This document shows, one piece after another, positions 22,197-31,938 of a stretch of DNA of 64,000 nucleotides. The notes beneath the pieces are model-generated. The model saw nothing but the letters and a program-made list of their open reading frames with translations, searched no databases and had not been told where the DNA came from. Both the position numbers and the translations under genes were made by a program. The stretch covers positions 1 to 64,000 of the forward strand of contig NZ_JBJXCT010000004.1 in assembly GCF_046159715.1 (NCBI RefSeq), given 5' to 3'. Every line of letters begins with the position of its first letter. Position 1 is the first letter of the stretch. Source of the DNA: Pampinifervens sp037481935 (GTDB taxonomy: Bacteria; Aquificota; Aquificia; Aquificales; Aquificaceae).

Positions 22197-23951
22197 ATGC
22201 CTAGAAAGGGTGCAGATATTGTAATAGAGGCTTTGAAGGAAGAGGATGTGGAGTTGATATTTGGTCATCCTGGCGGTGCCATAATGGAGGTATATGATGC
22301 TCTTTACAGGGATGGGGGAATAAGACACATCCTGGCAAGACACGAGCAGGGTGCAGGTCATATGGCAGAGGGATATGCCAAGGCAACTGGAAAGGTTGGC
22401 GTTGCCATGTCCACCTCTGGACCAGGTGCAACCAATTTAGTGACCGCCATAGCAGACGCATACATGGACTCTGTTCCTGTGGTCTTTATAACAGGGCAGG
22501 TCCCAACCCATCTCATAGGCAACGATGCCTTTCAGGAGGTGGACATAGTAGGAATAACGAGGCCCATTACCAAGCACAACTTTCTTGTCAAAAGTATAGA
22601 AGAGCTCCCCCTTATAATCCGTCAGGCCTTTTACATAGCAAGGACCGGCAGGCCTGGGCCTGTGCTCGTGGACATTCCCAAGGACATAACCCAGAAGCTG
22701 AGCGATGTAAGGATTCCTTCCTCTGAAGAGGTCAAAGAATCACTGCCCGGTTACAGACCCCATCTTGAGGGCAATCTTCAGCAGATAAGAAGGGCAGTGA
22801 GGCTCATGATGGAGGCAAAGAGGCCCGTGCTCTATGTGGGGGGTGGTGCAGTTCATGCAGAGGCTCAGAAAGAACTTGTGGAGCTTGCCGAGCTTATGAA
22901 GATTCCCGTGACTACCACAAACATGGGCAAAGGTGCCTTTCCTGAGCTGCATCCTCTGTCTCTGCACATGCTTGGCATGCACGGCACCTACTATGCCAAC
23001 ATGGCTGTTTACAACTGTGACCTTCTGATAGCAGTGGGTGCGCGTTTTGATGACAGGGTGACAGGAAAGGTGGAAGAGTTCGCACCTCAGGCCAAGATAA
23101 TCCACATAGACATAGACCCTGCTTCCATCTCAAAGAACATAGTGGTGGATGTGCCTATAGTGGGTGATGTGAAAATAGTGCTCAGAAAGCTTCTTGAGGA
23201 GCTGAAAAGAGAGGGTGCAAAGCTCTTTTTCCCGGAGGAAAGGCAGAAGTGGATTGAACAGATTGAGACATGGAAGAAAAAGCACCCACTCACCTACGGA
23301 AATTCCAGCACCATGATAAAACCCCAGTATGTGATAGAGCAGATATACGAGGCAACAAGGGGTGAAGCCATAATCACCACTGGTGTTGGACAGCACCAGA
23401 TGTGGTCTGCCATGTTTTACAAGTATTCTTTCCCGAGGCAGTTTATAAACTCGGGGGGCCTTGGGACAATGGGCTTTGGCTTTCCAGCAGGTATAGGAGC
23501 AAAGCTCGGAAGGCCAGAGAGGGAAGTTTTTGTGATTGATGGAGACGGCTCTTTCATGATGACCATGCAGGAAATTATTACCGCAGTGCAATACAGAGTG
23601 CCGGTCAAGGTTGCCATAATAAACAACGGATACCTTGGTATGGTGCGCCAGTGGCAGGAGCTTTTCTATGACAGAAGATACTCAGAGGTAGACCTTTCCA
23701 TCCAGCCAGACTTTGTAAAGCTGGCGGAGGCCTGTGGTGCGGTTGGCTTCAGGGCAGAAAAGCCTTCAGAGGTCAGAGAAATCATAGAAGAAGCACTCAA
23801 GGTTCAGGACAGGCCTGTTATCATGGACTTCCACGTGGACAGGGAAGAGAATGTGCTTCCCATGGTGCCCGCAGGAAAGTCCTACAGAGACATGATACTG
23901 GAAGATGGTAAGAAGTCTGTAGAGGCTGAGACCATGTATCTGGTAGGATAA
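22197..23951 (+). CDS. ilvB: Acetolactate synthase, catalytic subunit
   Basis: The 584-residue thiamine-diphosphate enzyme makes acetolactate or acetohydroxybutyrate, the first common step to valine, leucine and isoleucine. N-terminal domain: FGHPGGAIMEVYDAL and the catalytic Glu in ARHEQGAGHMAEGYA; then STSGPGATNLVTAIADA. Central FAD/ROK-type domain to about 330. C-terminal ThDP/Mg motif GDGSFMMTMQE ... NNGYLGMVRQWQ (GDG-x26-NN) at about 440-480. Its start has a GGAGG site. ilvN follows after 16 bp, and the pair is the usual operon. Confidence 0.96.
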   Translation: MPRKGADIVIEALKEEDVELIFGHPGGAIMEVYDALYRDGGIRHILARHEQGAGHMAEGYAKATGKVGVAMSTSGPGATNLVTAIADAYMDSVPVVFITGQVPTHLIGNDAFQEVDIVGITRPITKHNFLVKSIEELPLIIRQAFYIARTGRPGPVLVDIPKDITQKLSDVRIPSSEEVKESLPGYRPHLEGNLQQIRRAVRLMMEAKRPVLYVGGGAVHAEAQKELVELAELMKIPVTTTNMGKGAFPELHPLSLHMLGMHGTYYANMAVYNCDLLIAVGARFDDRVTGKVEEFAPQAKIIHIDIDPASISKNIVVDVPIVGDVKIVLRKLLEELKREGAKLFFPEERQKWIEQIETWKKKHPLTYGNSSTMIKPQYVIEQIYEATRGEAIITTGVGQHQMWSAMFYKYSFPRQFINSGGLGTMGFGFPAGIGAKLGRPEREVFVIDGDGSFMMTMQEIITAVQYRVPVKVAIINNGYLGMVRQWQELFYDRRYSEVDLSIQPDFVKLAEACGAVGFRAEKPSEVREIIEEALKVQDRPVIMDFHVDREENVLPMVPAGKSYRDMILEDGKKSVEAETMYLVG

Positions 23952-23967
23952 AGTCCCAAAAGGAGGC

Positions 23968-24549
23968 ATGAAGATGGCAGATACTCTTGGCACTGCACAG
24001 CTTGATGCAGTAAAGGCTCCCCTTTTCAGAGAAGTCAAAAAGGGAGAGGTTCGCAAGCACATAATAACTTTAACAGTCCGGAATGAGCTCGGAGTTCTCG
24101 CGCGCATAGCAACCCTTATAGCAGGCAAAGGCTACAACATAGAGGGGCTTTCCGTGGGAGAAACCCACGAGAGGGGCACCTCCCGCATGACCCTTGAGGT
24201 TATAGGCGACGATGTGGTCATAGACCAGGTGGTAAAACAGCTCAGGAAACTAATAGATACCATAAAGGTAAAAGACCTAACAGACACGCCTCACGTGGAA
24301 AGAGAGCTTGCCCTCGTAAAGGTTCACACCGCAACGCCAAGGGCAAGAGATGAGGTTCTCAGGCTTGTGGAGATATTCAGATGCAGGGTAGTGGATGTCT
24401 CTCCTGAGACATACACGGTGGAGATAACCGGCACAGAGGACAAGGTAAACGCCTTTATAGAGCTAGTCAAGCCCTTTGGGATAAAGGAAATGGCAAGGAC
24501 TGGCAAGGTTGCCATGAAGAGGGAAAGCTCCTCTCAGGAGGAAGAGTGA
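23968..24549 (+). CDS. ilvN: Acetolactate synthase, regulatory subunit
   Basis: This 193-residue protein has an N-terminal ACT domain (HIITLTVRNELGVLARIATLIAGKGYNIEGLSVG, about residues 30-100) followed by the IlvN C-terminal domain (ERELALVKVHT ... GTEDKVNAFIELVKPFGIKEMARTGKVAM). ACT domains bind valine for feedback inhibition of IlvB. About 28 extra residues precede the ACT domain compared with many IlvH proteins. AGGAGG lies directly upstream of the ATG at 23968. Confidence 0.95.
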   Translation: MKMADTLGTAQLDAVKAPLFREVKKGEVRKHIITLTVRNELGVLARIATLIAGKGYNIEGLSVGETHERGTSRMTLEVIGDDVVIDQVVKQLRKLIDTIKVKDLTDTPHVERELALVKVHTATPRARDEVLRLVEIFRCRVVDVSPETYTVEITGTEDKVNAFIELVKPFGIKEMARTGKVAMKRESSSQEEE

Positions 24550-24572
24550 AATAGCATAGTGGAGGTTTTGAG

Positions 24573-26036
24573 ATGGAAGTAAGAACTGTCAGTTTTAAAG
24601 CGGAAGAGGTAAAAGAACCCCTTGCTATTTTTGTCTTTGAAGATAGTATGGAAAACCTTAACTTTCTGGGAGAGTTAAAAGAGCCAGTGGAAAAACTCCT
24701 CTCTGCAGAGAACTTCAAGGGCAAGGAGGAGAGCCTTTCAAAAGTAAGCCTGCTTGTGAATGGTCAGGTAAGGGTTTTCTATGTAGCAGGCCTTGGCAAA
24801 AGGGAAAAGGCGGGAGAGGACTCTTACAGAGTGGCATCAGCTCTGGTGGCAAAGAGGGCGGGCAAAGACAGGGTGAGGAGTCTTTACATATATGCTGGAA
24901 GCCTTGACTACAGGCTGAGCAAGGCAATAGCGGAGGGTGCAATCCTCGGGAGTTATCGCTTTGACAAATATAAGACAAAAAGGGAAGAAGAGAACAGCTT
25001 AAAACTAGAGGAGGTATTCATACACGGGGCTGAAGGGGAGGCCGTCAGCGTGGGGAAAATCCTCGCAGAGGCTCAGAACTTTACGAGAGACCTTGTGAAC
25101 GAACCCGGTAACGTGATAAACCCCATAACTCTTGCAGAAATTGCCCAGAGAGTAGCTCAGGAACAAGGGCTTGAGTGCAGGGTATACGACGAGAGGGAAA
25201 TACAGGAGATGGGTATGCAGGCCCTCTGGAGCGTGGGCAAGGGCTCTGCCACACCCCCAAGGTTTGTTCATATGGTTTACAGACCAGAAGGTGAGCCAAG
25301 GGCAAGGATAGCCATTGTGGGTAAGGGTCTTACCTTTGACAGCGGTGGTCTTAACATAAAGACGGGAGATTACATGAGGACCATGAAGATGGACAAGTCG
25401 GGCGCATGTGCAGTGATTGGTATAATGAAGGCTCTTGCCCAGCTAAGACCTCAGGTGGAGGTGCATGGCATATTTGGTGCTGCGGAGAACATGCCCAGCG
25501 GAACCGCCTACAGACCTGACGATATAATCAGGGCGATGAACGGAAAAACCATAGAGGTGGACAACACGGACGCTGAGGGAAGGGTCACCCTTGCAGATGC
25601 CCTTTCTTACGCGTCAAACCTCGGCGTCTCAAGGATAATAGATATGGCAACGCTGACTGGGGCCTGCATGGTCGCACTGGGCGAATACACAGCAGGGCTC
25701 TTTACCAACGACGAGGAATTTGCAGAAGAAATCCTTGCACTATCAAAGCTAACTGGAGAGAGGCTCTGGAAGCTGCCCATGGATGACAGAAGGCTCAGGG
25801 AAAAGATTAAAAAAGGAGAAGGTGATGTGCTCAACTCTGGTGGTCGCTATGGGGGCGCCATAACCGCCGCCATGTTCCTGGAAGAATTTGTGGGTGAAGG
25901 GATAAAGTGGGTGCACCTTGACATAGCCGGACCTGCACATCTCAGAGAGGAGTTCTCTTACTACTCAAAGGGTGGAACGGGCTTTGGAGTAAGGACATGC
26001 GTGGAGTATATAATGAAGTTAGACGGCTCCTCCTAA
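24573..26036 (+). CDS. pepA: Cytosol (leucyl) aminopeptidase, M17 family
   Basis: A 487-residue M17 metallopeptidase. The C-terminal catalytic domain (about 160-487) has VGKGLTFDSGGLNIK, MKMDKSGACAVIG with the catalytic Lys, and the signature NTDAEGRVTLADAL, which supplies metal ligands and the catalytic Arg. The N-terminal domain (1-150) is the usual macro-like region. It releases N-terminal residues from peptides in the cytoplasm. GGAGG precedes the start; the 3' end overlaps the convergent nuclease-helicase pseudogene by 18 bp. Confidence 0.95.
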   Translation: MEVRTVSFKAEEVKEPLAIFVFEDSMENLNFLGELKEPVEKLLSAENFKGKEESLSKVSLLVNGQVRVFYVAGLGKREKAGEDSYRVASALVAKRAGKDRVRSLYIYAGSLDYRLSKAIAEGAILGSYRFDKYKTKREEENSLKLEEVFIHGAEGEAVSVGKILAEAQNFTRDLVNEPGNVINPITLAEIAQRVAQEQGLECRVYDEREIQEMGMQALWSVGKGSATPPRFVHMVYRPEGEPRARIAIVGKGLTFDSGGLNIKTGDYMRTMKMDKSGACAVIGIMKALAQLRPQVEVHGIFGAAENMPSGTAYRPDDIIRAMNGKTIEVDNTDAEGRVTLADALSYASNLGVSRIIDMATLTGACMVALGEYTAGLFTNDEEFAEEILALSKLTGERLWKLPMDDRRLREKIKKGEGDVLNSGGRYGGAITAAMFLEEFVGEGIKWVHLDIAGPAHLREEFSYYSKGGTGFGVRTCVEYIMKLDGSS

Positions 26037-27898
26037 AAGTTTTCGCAGGTAGGATGCCGTTTCTGGGTTTTCGCAGAATATGTATGTTCCCCTTATACCT
26101 CTCGTGAGAAGTATTCTGTAGCGGTTTTTCAGAAGCTTTATGGCAAGGTTTGCTGACTCCAGGTCTCCTCTTTTACCTCTGTAGAAAAGGTCCTTTAGTC
26201 CAGCCACACTGTCCTCACAGTTGTCGCCCAGACTCCATACACCGTCCCTCCAAACCAAATCTCTACCCCATACGATGCCTGCATACTCCGTCTCAAAGCC
26301 CTGACATCCGTATATGGATGCACAATGCGTGAGATTGTTGGAATGTCCTTCAAGCCAGAATTTTGGATACTGGGTTTTTTCGTCCATTAACCAGTATATG
26401 TCTACATTACAGTTCCTATAGAGTTCAAAGTCTGTGTTGTAGAGTGGATAACCTATTCTTCTGTTCTTTAGAGTTTTCCTGTTTTGTTTTTTCTGTCCCC
26501 CGGTGATTCCGTAAAGGCGGCGATGAGTGCAACTCTGTAGCCTTCACAGGCCTTTTTTCTCAGAAGACTCAGCATTTCCTCTATTCTTTCAAATAGTTTT
26601 AACTCGTAGTCTCCAAGGCTTCTTGGGTCTATATGGAGGTCACTTTCCAACAGGCCCTCCACAAAGCTTGTATAGACATGTCCTCCCCTTACTCTGTAGC
26701 TACCCTCCAGCTGGAACTCCTCAACTTTCAGACTACTTAGCCTTGCTTCTTCAAGAAAATTCTCCCTCCACCCCTCTTCATCTGCATTAAGAATTTGAGA
26801 GTCGTCGTAAAAAAAGAGGTTAATCTTCCCTTTCTGCATTGCAATTCTTATGTTTTCCCTCCTCATCCTTTGAGCCTCATCGTATATCACAAACTCAAAG
26901 TTGCAGTTTCCATACTGCTCAGCGATTCCATCCCTCCTACCCGTAGAATAAAACTTTACCAGCCCTGACAGACCCCTTTCCACGCTATCCAGAAGCTTTC
27001 TTAGAGAATTCACGAATCTGTTGTTTCTGTATGCTATAACAGTTCTGTATCCTCTTCTTACAGCTTCAATCATCAAAATAAGGGCCAGATATGTCTTACC
27101 GGACCCAGGCCCACCCTTTACCAGAAAGTTTACCCTTTCACCCCTTTCCATTGCCCTTATAACCCTTTCAATAAGTTTTGCCTGTTCCTCACTCGGAGAA
27201 AAGGCGGTTTCCACAAGCACGTCAAGGCCTCTCTGTAAGATATCTTTACCCCTTTCTTTCACGAAGCTGAAAAGACTGCTGGACTGAACGTATTCGCCAC
27301 AGAGAAAAGCCCTTATACCCCCTTCATCCAGCGCCGAATGTAGGAGAGATGCTACCCTGTTAGAAAGTAGATTGTAGCAGGGGCCGACAAATGTGTATTC
27401 AGATTCTTGGGCGGCAGGCTCTACTCCATAAAACCAGAGAAGCCCGTCAAAGTCAAAGGCTTGAGAAGCAGAGTGAAAAAAACGTAACTTTTCCACATAG
27501 CTTTGAAGCTGCAAGTGAGGGTCATATCCCTCTTCCTTGTCTACTTTCACAGTCCACTTACCTGATTTAAGACCGGTAGTACCCCAGCCCTTGAGTTCAA
27601 GGATCAGTGCTTTGGCTTTGCTCTCACTTTTCCCAAGAATTATGAGGTCGATTCTTTCCTGAGAGGTTGGCAAAAAGTATTCAAAAATACAGTAAAGGTT
27701 GGCAAGGCCTTTGTTTATGAGCCGCTCAAAAAGTTTATAAATGTGTGAAAATGACTCTTCCTAGGCATTGAGTTGTTCTATGCTTGCATCCTCACCATGA
27801 AACATCCTATGCTGTCGGCTTATGAATGCTCTGAAATCTTGGGCGTTGCCAAAACTCTTTGTAAAATCTTCAATCCTGCCATGATAATACGCCCTCAT
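26019..27898 (-). pseudogene. PD-(D/E)xK nuclease - DUF2075 helicase-like protein, broken by an amber codon and a frameshift
   Basis: The minus strand from ATG 27898 encodes about 45 residues, then TAG (27763-27761), then continues in frame as ILGKSESKAKALILELKGWG, which with the preceding ERIDLIIL fits the D ... ExK core of a PD-(D/E)xK nuclease. A helicase-like ATPase follows: Walker A KGGPGSGKTYLA and Walker B FVIYDEAQR, typical of DUF2075/Schlafen-like proteins. After ESPGD the frame ends at TAA 26470-26468, while the -1 frame continues without a stop from the A6 run at 26492-26487 to 26019, through RIGYPLYNTDF and GCQGFETEYAGIVWGRDLVW, the conserved DUF2075 C terminus. The junction is a perfect A AAA AAC heptamer in the correct phase. 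The intact gene would be about 626 codons. It may be a defence gene; as read it is doubly disrupted. Confidence 0.82.
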
Positions 27899-27916
27899 GG
27901 AATATAATTTAACCTT
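27899..27916. promoter_or_regulatory. Minimal bidirectional promoter
   Basis: The 18 bp between the starts at 27898 (minus) and 27917 (plus) contain TATAAT on plus (27903-27908, 8 nt before ATG) and TAAATT on minus (27911-27906, 7 nt before ATG), overlapping by 3 bp. Confidence 0.6.
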
Positions 27917-29302
27917 ATGCGTGTTGTAATAGTAGGCAACGGGCCTGCAGCCGCCAGTGCCATAGAAGCCTTCAGGAAAGTGGACAGAGATTCAGACCTT
28001 ATAGTCCTGTCTGATGAGGAGTTCCCCACCTACGCACCCAACTGTATGGAAAATGTCATAAGGGGGGACATCTCAGAGGAAGCCCTCTTTTACAAGGGCG
28101 GCTTGTCCTTTTATGAGAAATACAGGGTGGACTTCAGACCAAAAAAGGAAGTGGTAGGCGTAGATAACAAAAGAAAAGTGGTTATTGTCAGAGGGGGAGA
28201 AGAAGTGCCCTACGACAAATGTCTTCTTGCCGCCGGAGCTTATGCCTTTGTCCCACCCATACCCGGCGTGGAGCTTGGGGGTGTGACCACTGCCAAGAAC
28301 CTCTACGATGCAAAAAAGATAAGGGAGTGGGTGCTTTCTGGAAGGGTAAGGAGCGCCGTAATAGTGGGCGCGGGTCCTATAGGTGTGGAAGATGCGGAAA
28401 CTCTCAGGCACATGGGGCTTGAGGTGCATGTGGTGGAATTTTTTGACAGAGTTCTGCCAAGGATGTTAGACAAGTTTATGGCAGAGAGGTATTTAAAGCC
28501 CCTTGAGGAGGAGGGGATTCATTTCTATCTGAACCATCAGGTGGTTACCATACACGGTGAAGATGGCTGGGTGGAGGCTGTGGAGATACGTCCTAACGGT
28601 GCTGACAGGAGCAGGTTCATAAGGACGGACATGGTCATTCTCTCCACTGGCGTCCGACCGAGAACTAACCTGGTGGCGGACACGGATATAAAGCTTCACA
28701 TAAATGAAGCCACAGGCAGGGTTGTGGGTGGTATTCTTGTGAACGAATACCAGCAGACCTCAGACCCGGATGTTTACGCCGCCGGTGATATATGCTCTGG
28801 AGTTGATGCATGGGGTAATCACAGATGGATTGCCCTTTTCCCGCCGGCACAGCAGGCTGGAGCGGTAGCAGGTTTTAACATGGCAGGACTGAAGGTTAAA
28901 AACCCGGGTCTTGTAGACTACAATGCGGTAAAGACAAGGTCTGTCACCGCCGGAAGCGGCGGGACCTTTGAAGACTCAGACAGCTCCTTCAGCTTTGAAT
29001 GGGAGGGGAAGCTGGTAAAGGTTTTTATGAAAGATGGAAGCGTGTGTGGATACCAGTTTGTAGGGCTTGAGAAGAAAAGAGAGCTGAACCTCAGAAACAG
29101 GTTCTTAAACTCTCAAAAGATAAAGAGCTGGTCTGAGAAGCTACTCCTTGACAGGGGGCTTGGTCTTGAGGCAAGTGGTGTTCTCTTCCATCACTTCATA
29201 AGGTTCAGAGAAAGGAAGCTGGAAGAGGAGGTAATCAGGGCAATAAGGCTTGGCATGTTGAGGTCTCTATCCAATCCAGCCCTTGATGTTCCCATATTTT
29301 AA
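27917..29302 (+). CDS. FAD/NAD(P)-dependent pyridine nucleotide-disulfide oxidoreductase
   Basis: The 461-residue flavoenzyme has VVIVGNGPAAASAIEAFR for FAD near the N terminus, AVIVGAGPIGVEDAETLRHMGLEV for NAD(P) at about 147-170, and the second FAD motif DVYAAGDIC at about 285. Family: NADH oxidase / CoA-disulfide reductase / NirB-N-terminal type. Cys43 (in YAPNCMENV) is placed like the single redox Cys of that group. The C-terminal part (about 330-461) includes a helical tail that I do not recognise. Electron acceptor unknown; polysulfide, oxygen or a rubredoxin-like protein are possible. Its promoter implies a leaderless message. Confidence 0.83.
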   Translation: MRVVIVGNGPAAASAIEAFRKVDRDSDLIVLSDEEFPTYAPNCMENVIRGDISEEALFYKGGLSFYEKYRVDFRPKKEVVGVDNKRKVVIVRGGEEVPYDKCLLAAGAYAFVPPIPGVELGGVTTAKNLYDAKKIREWVLSGRVRSAVIVGAGPIGVEDAETLRHMGLEVHVVEFFDRVLPRMLDKFMAERYLKPLEEEGIHFYLNHQVVTIHGEDGWVEAVEIRPNGADRSRFIRTDMVILSTGVRPRTNLVADTDIKLHINEATGRVVGGILVNEYQQTSDPDVYAAGDICSGVDAWGNHRWIALFPPAQQAGAVAGFNMAGLKVKNPGLVDYNAVKTRSVTAGSGGTFEDSDSSFSFEWEGKLVKVFMKDGSVCGYQFVGLEKKRELNLRNRFLNSQKIKSWSEKLLLDRGLGLEASGVLFHHFIRFRERKLEEEVIRAIRLGMLRSLSNPALDVPIF

Positions 29303-30747
29303 GGCTTATAAACCTCTATTCTGTTCCTCCCTAACTCCTTTGCCCTGTAAAGGGCCTCATCTGCCATTCTTATAAGGTCGTCAATGCTTTCAATGCCTGG
29401 AGCAAAGCTGGCAAGACCGCCGCTAAGTGTTGCCCTTATCTCCCTTTCTTCATAAACTATAAGACTGTTCTGGAAACTGACCCTTATCCTCTCTGCAACA
29501 ACCTTGCCCTGCTGGAGGTTTGTGTTGGTCATTAGAAGAACAAACTCTTCTCCCCCAAGCCTTGCTGGCAGGTCTGACTGTCTTATGCTCTTTCTCACAA
29601 TATCCGCAAAACTTTTCAATACAAGGTCGCCGGCTTCGTGACCGTAGGTGTCGTTTATCTTCTTAAAGTGGTCTATGTCCATGACCAGAAGGCTAAGGGG
29701 ATTTCCGTATCTTTTTGAACTCTCAAGAATCAGGCTTGCGTGGTCAAAGAAAAATCTTCTGTTGGGAAGCCCGGTGAGTGGGTCGTAGTATGCAAGTTGT
29801 TCAAGTTCAGACTTCTTTTCTTGGAGCTCCTCAAAGGCAGATTTCAGGCTCAGAGCCATGTTGTGTATGCTATGCTTTAGTTCATAGACTTCATCTCTCA
29901 ATTTCTCCTCTGAGTTCTCAAGAAGGTGCACTACAGAAAAGTCCTTCTTCTCTATTCTTGCTGTTATGTTTTTCAGAAAAGCTATCCTGTTTACAACCCC
30001 TGAAACAACCCTGAAGAGCATAAGGGCTAAAAAGGACGCCATGAAGGCTGAGTAGATGGCAAGCACAAGAAAAACCATGTAGGCTTCCCTGTAGAGCCCG
30101 GAAACATCCTTTATAAGAATTATTCTGCCCACAGGCAAACCTTTCATACTGGTAAGGGGGATTTCCATAAGCAGATTCTTTTCAAGTAAACCACCATACA
30201 GCACGTAGCCCTTGACGTTGAGGGGTAAGGTAAGCACATCCTGTCTGGAAAACCTGTCTATAACCACATCGCCGATAACCACCTTATCCTTCATAAAGGC
30301 GTCAAGATCTCCCCTTGCAAAGTCAGGGACAAACTCTCTATCGTAGTATACCACCCAGTCCACACCCATCATGCTTTCCATAAATCTGAGTATTTCCTCA
30401 AGGTTTATACCTACAAAGAAACAGCCCTCAGAATACTGCCTGTTTATACCATAGTAGGGTCCTGCAGAAGTTACAGAGTAGTATGATACTTCCTCACATT
30501 TTGTTTCTGAGATTTTTTCTTTGTAGTAGTAAGTGGAAGGAAGTGGCGTGTAGCCAGCGAGAATTTTGAGGTTTTTCTCCTCTCTCTTTAAAAGCTCTCT
30601 GTAGTTATCATAAATAAGCCTGTAAGTTTCTTCAATCCTTCTTTCAAGAATCTGAGAAGATATAAAGTATAGAAGGACAAAGGCGACAGAGAGGGTTATG
30701 GCAAGAGAGACGATGAGGCTGAGTGCCACCCTCCTTTTTATTGACAT
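29299..30747 (-). CDS. Membrane-bound diguanylate cyclase with periplasmic sensor
   Basis: The 482-residue protein has a transmembrane helix at about 8-30, a periplasmic double-Cache-like region (about 35-225), a second transmembrane helix (about 228-250), a HAMP-like linker and coiled coil (about 250-315), and a GGDEF domain (about 320-482). The active motif is GGEEF (RLGGEEFVLL), with DPLTGLPNRR and MDIDHFKKINDTYGH. It should make c-di-GMP in response to a periplasmic cue. No RxxD inhibitory site is obvious in front of GGEEF. It overlaps the convergent oxidoreductase gene by 4 bp, and pdxA's 3' end overlaps its own start by 10 bp. Confidence 0.9.
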   Translation of the reverse strand: MSIKRRVALSLIVSLAITLSVAFVLLYFISSQILERRIEETYRLIYDNYRELLKREEKNLKILAGYTPLPSTYYYKEKISETKCEEVSYYSVTSAGPYYGINRQYSEGCFFVGINLEEILRFMESMMGVDWVVYYDREFVPDFARGDLDAFMKDKVVIGDVVIDRFSRQDVLTLPLNVKGYVLYGGLLEKNLLMEIPLTSMKGLPVGRIILIKDVSGLYREAYMVFLVLAIYSAFMASFLALMLFRVVSGVVNRIAFLKNITARIEKKDFSVVHLLENSEEKLRDEVYELKHSIHNMALSLKSAFEELQEKKSELEQLAYYDPLTGLPNRRFFFDHASLILESSKRYGNPLSLLVMDIDHFKKINDTYGHEAGDLVLKSFADIVRKSIRQSDLPARLGGEEFVLLMTNTNLQQGKVVAERIRVSFQNSLIVYEEREIRATLSGGLASFAPGIESIDDLIRMADEALYRAKELGRNRIEVYKP

Positions 30748-31700
30748 GTTTTCCCTGCAAGCTTTTCACACAGCCTGAGAGCACTAAGAGATGGACCCTC
30801 GTCCGCTATGCCCTTCCAGGCTATATCGTAAGCAACGCCATGGTCCGGGGAGGTTCGCACAAAGGGCAGCCCAAGGGTAAGGTTAACACCTTCTCTGAAA
30901 GCAAGCAGTTTGAAGGGTATAAGACCCTGGTCGTGATACATGCAGAGGTATAGGTCGTAGCTGGGGTTTAAAAAGGCGCTGTCTGGGGAAAGGGGTCCGT
31001 CAACTTTGTAGCCCTCCTCCTTCAGGACTTCCACCGCAGGGGCTATTTCCCTCATGTCTTCCTCACCTATGGCTCCCATATCTCCTGCATGAGGGTTAAG
31101 TCCAAGAACACCGATGGAAGGCTCAATTTCAAAAAGCCTCCTGAACTCCCTGCTTATGAGTTTTACCTTTCTGACTATCTCATCCCTTCTTACCCTTTCT
31201 GGCACATCCCTCAGGGGTATATGTGTGGTAAAAGGCACTACTTTTAGCTTTTCTGAGTGCATGAACATGGCGTATTCCCTCACATTGCAGGCCTGAGCAA
31301 GAAACTCCGTCTGCCCCTCGTAGGAAAAGCCAGCAAGCCTTGCCCAGAATTTGTTTATGGGCATAGTTAATAGCCCATGCACCTTTCCATAGACTGCATC
31401 CACCACAGCCCTTCCCAGGTAGGCAACCGCCACTTTGCCGGAGGTGAGGGAAGGCAGGGGTCTGTCCGTCTCGCTTATGTTCAGGTCTGCTATGTATACG
31501 CCGGGCTCTTTTACCTCATCCACTGTGAACACTTCCCTCAGCTCAAGGTCTACACCAAGCTCTATCTGAACCGCTTCTATTATCTTTTTCTCTCCGTATA
31601 TGACGTAGGCCTTTTCAGGGTCAAAGTATCTTGAGAGCCTGACTATCAGCTCTGGTCCCACACCTGCAGGGTCACCTATGGTTATACCTATTTTGAGCAT
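30738..31700 (-). CDS. pdxA: 4-hydroxythreonine-4-phosphate dehydrogenase
   Basis: The product, 320 residues from ATG 31700, starts LKIGITIGDPAGVGPEL, the PdxA N terminus. Other hallmarks are LTMPINK, the metal-binding region QTEFLAQAC with His in the HSEKLKV segment, LGLNPHAGD, and MYHDQGLIPFK with further metal-ligand His and Asp. PdxA acts in the DXP-dependent pyridoxal phosphate route. The open frame extends to 32222, but this would be antisense to purS and purQ and cannot be real. -10-like TATCAT ends 6 nt before the ATG. Confidence 0.93.
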   Translation of the reverse strand: MLKIGITIGDPAGVGPELIVRLSRYFDPEKAYVIYGEKKIIEAVQIELGVDLELREVFTVDEVKEPGVYIADLNISETDRPLPSLTSGKVAVAYLGRAVVDAVYGKVHGLLTMPINKFWARLAGFSYEGQTEFLAQACNVREYAMFMHSEKLKVVPFTTHIPLRDVPERVRRDEIVRKVKLISREFRRLFEIEPSIGVLGLNPHAGDMGAIGEEDMREIAPAVEVLKEEGYKVDGPLSPDSAFLNPSYDLYLCMYHDQGLIPFKLLAFREGVNLTLGLPFVRTSPDHGVAYDIAWKGIADEGPSLSALRLCEKLAGKTCQ

Positions 31701-31725
31701 GTTAAAATGATATAATACACAGGCG
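31701..31725. promoter_or_regulatory. Minimal bidirectional promoter between pdxA and purS
   Basis: 25 bp separate the two ATGs. The core ATGATATAAT gives TATAAT on plus (31711-31716, 9 nt before the purS ATG) and TATCAT on minus (31712-31707, 6 nt before the pdxA ATG). The boxes share two base pairs. Confidence 0.65.
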
Positions 31726-31938
31726 ATGAAGGTAAGAGTTCTTATACTTCCCAAGAGAGGGCTCCTTGACCCTGAGGGCAGGGCAGTGAAGGAGATGCTC
31801 CTTGATGGTGGCTTTGATGTAAAAGATGTAAAGGTGGGAAAGGTTGTGGAGCTTGAGGTTGGAGAAGGAACGGATATAAAAACACTTGTTGAAAAATATC
31901 TTGTAAACCCCCTTGTAGAGGAGTATGTTATAGAATGA
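31726..31938 (+). CDS. purS: Phosphoribosylformylglycinamidine synthase subunit PurS
   Basis: A 70-residue protein with the PurS pattern: VRVLILPKRGLLDPEGRAVK at the start, GFDVKDVKVGKVVELEV in the centre. PurS bridges PurL and PurQ in the three-part FGAM synthase. It overlaps purQ by 4 bp (ATGA at 31935). purL is not in the window. Confidence 0.93.
   Translation: MKVRVLILPKRGLLDPEGRAVKEMLLDGGFDVKDVKVGKVVELEVGEGTDIKTLVEKYLVNPLVEEYVIE

Noticed and set aside
22201..24978. Several 60-150 residue minus-strand frames antisense to ilvB, ilvN and pepA
   Set aside because: They have low-complexity or Pro/His/Cys-rich translations, no start signals, and lie opposite well-conserved enzymes.
5848..27763. 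Genome-wide reassignment of TAG to an amino acid
   Set aside because: TAG is the normal stop of several genes here (rpmI, the LptF/G-like gene, the M48 gene, DUF3108), so the two in-frame TAG codons are better explained by mutation or base error.
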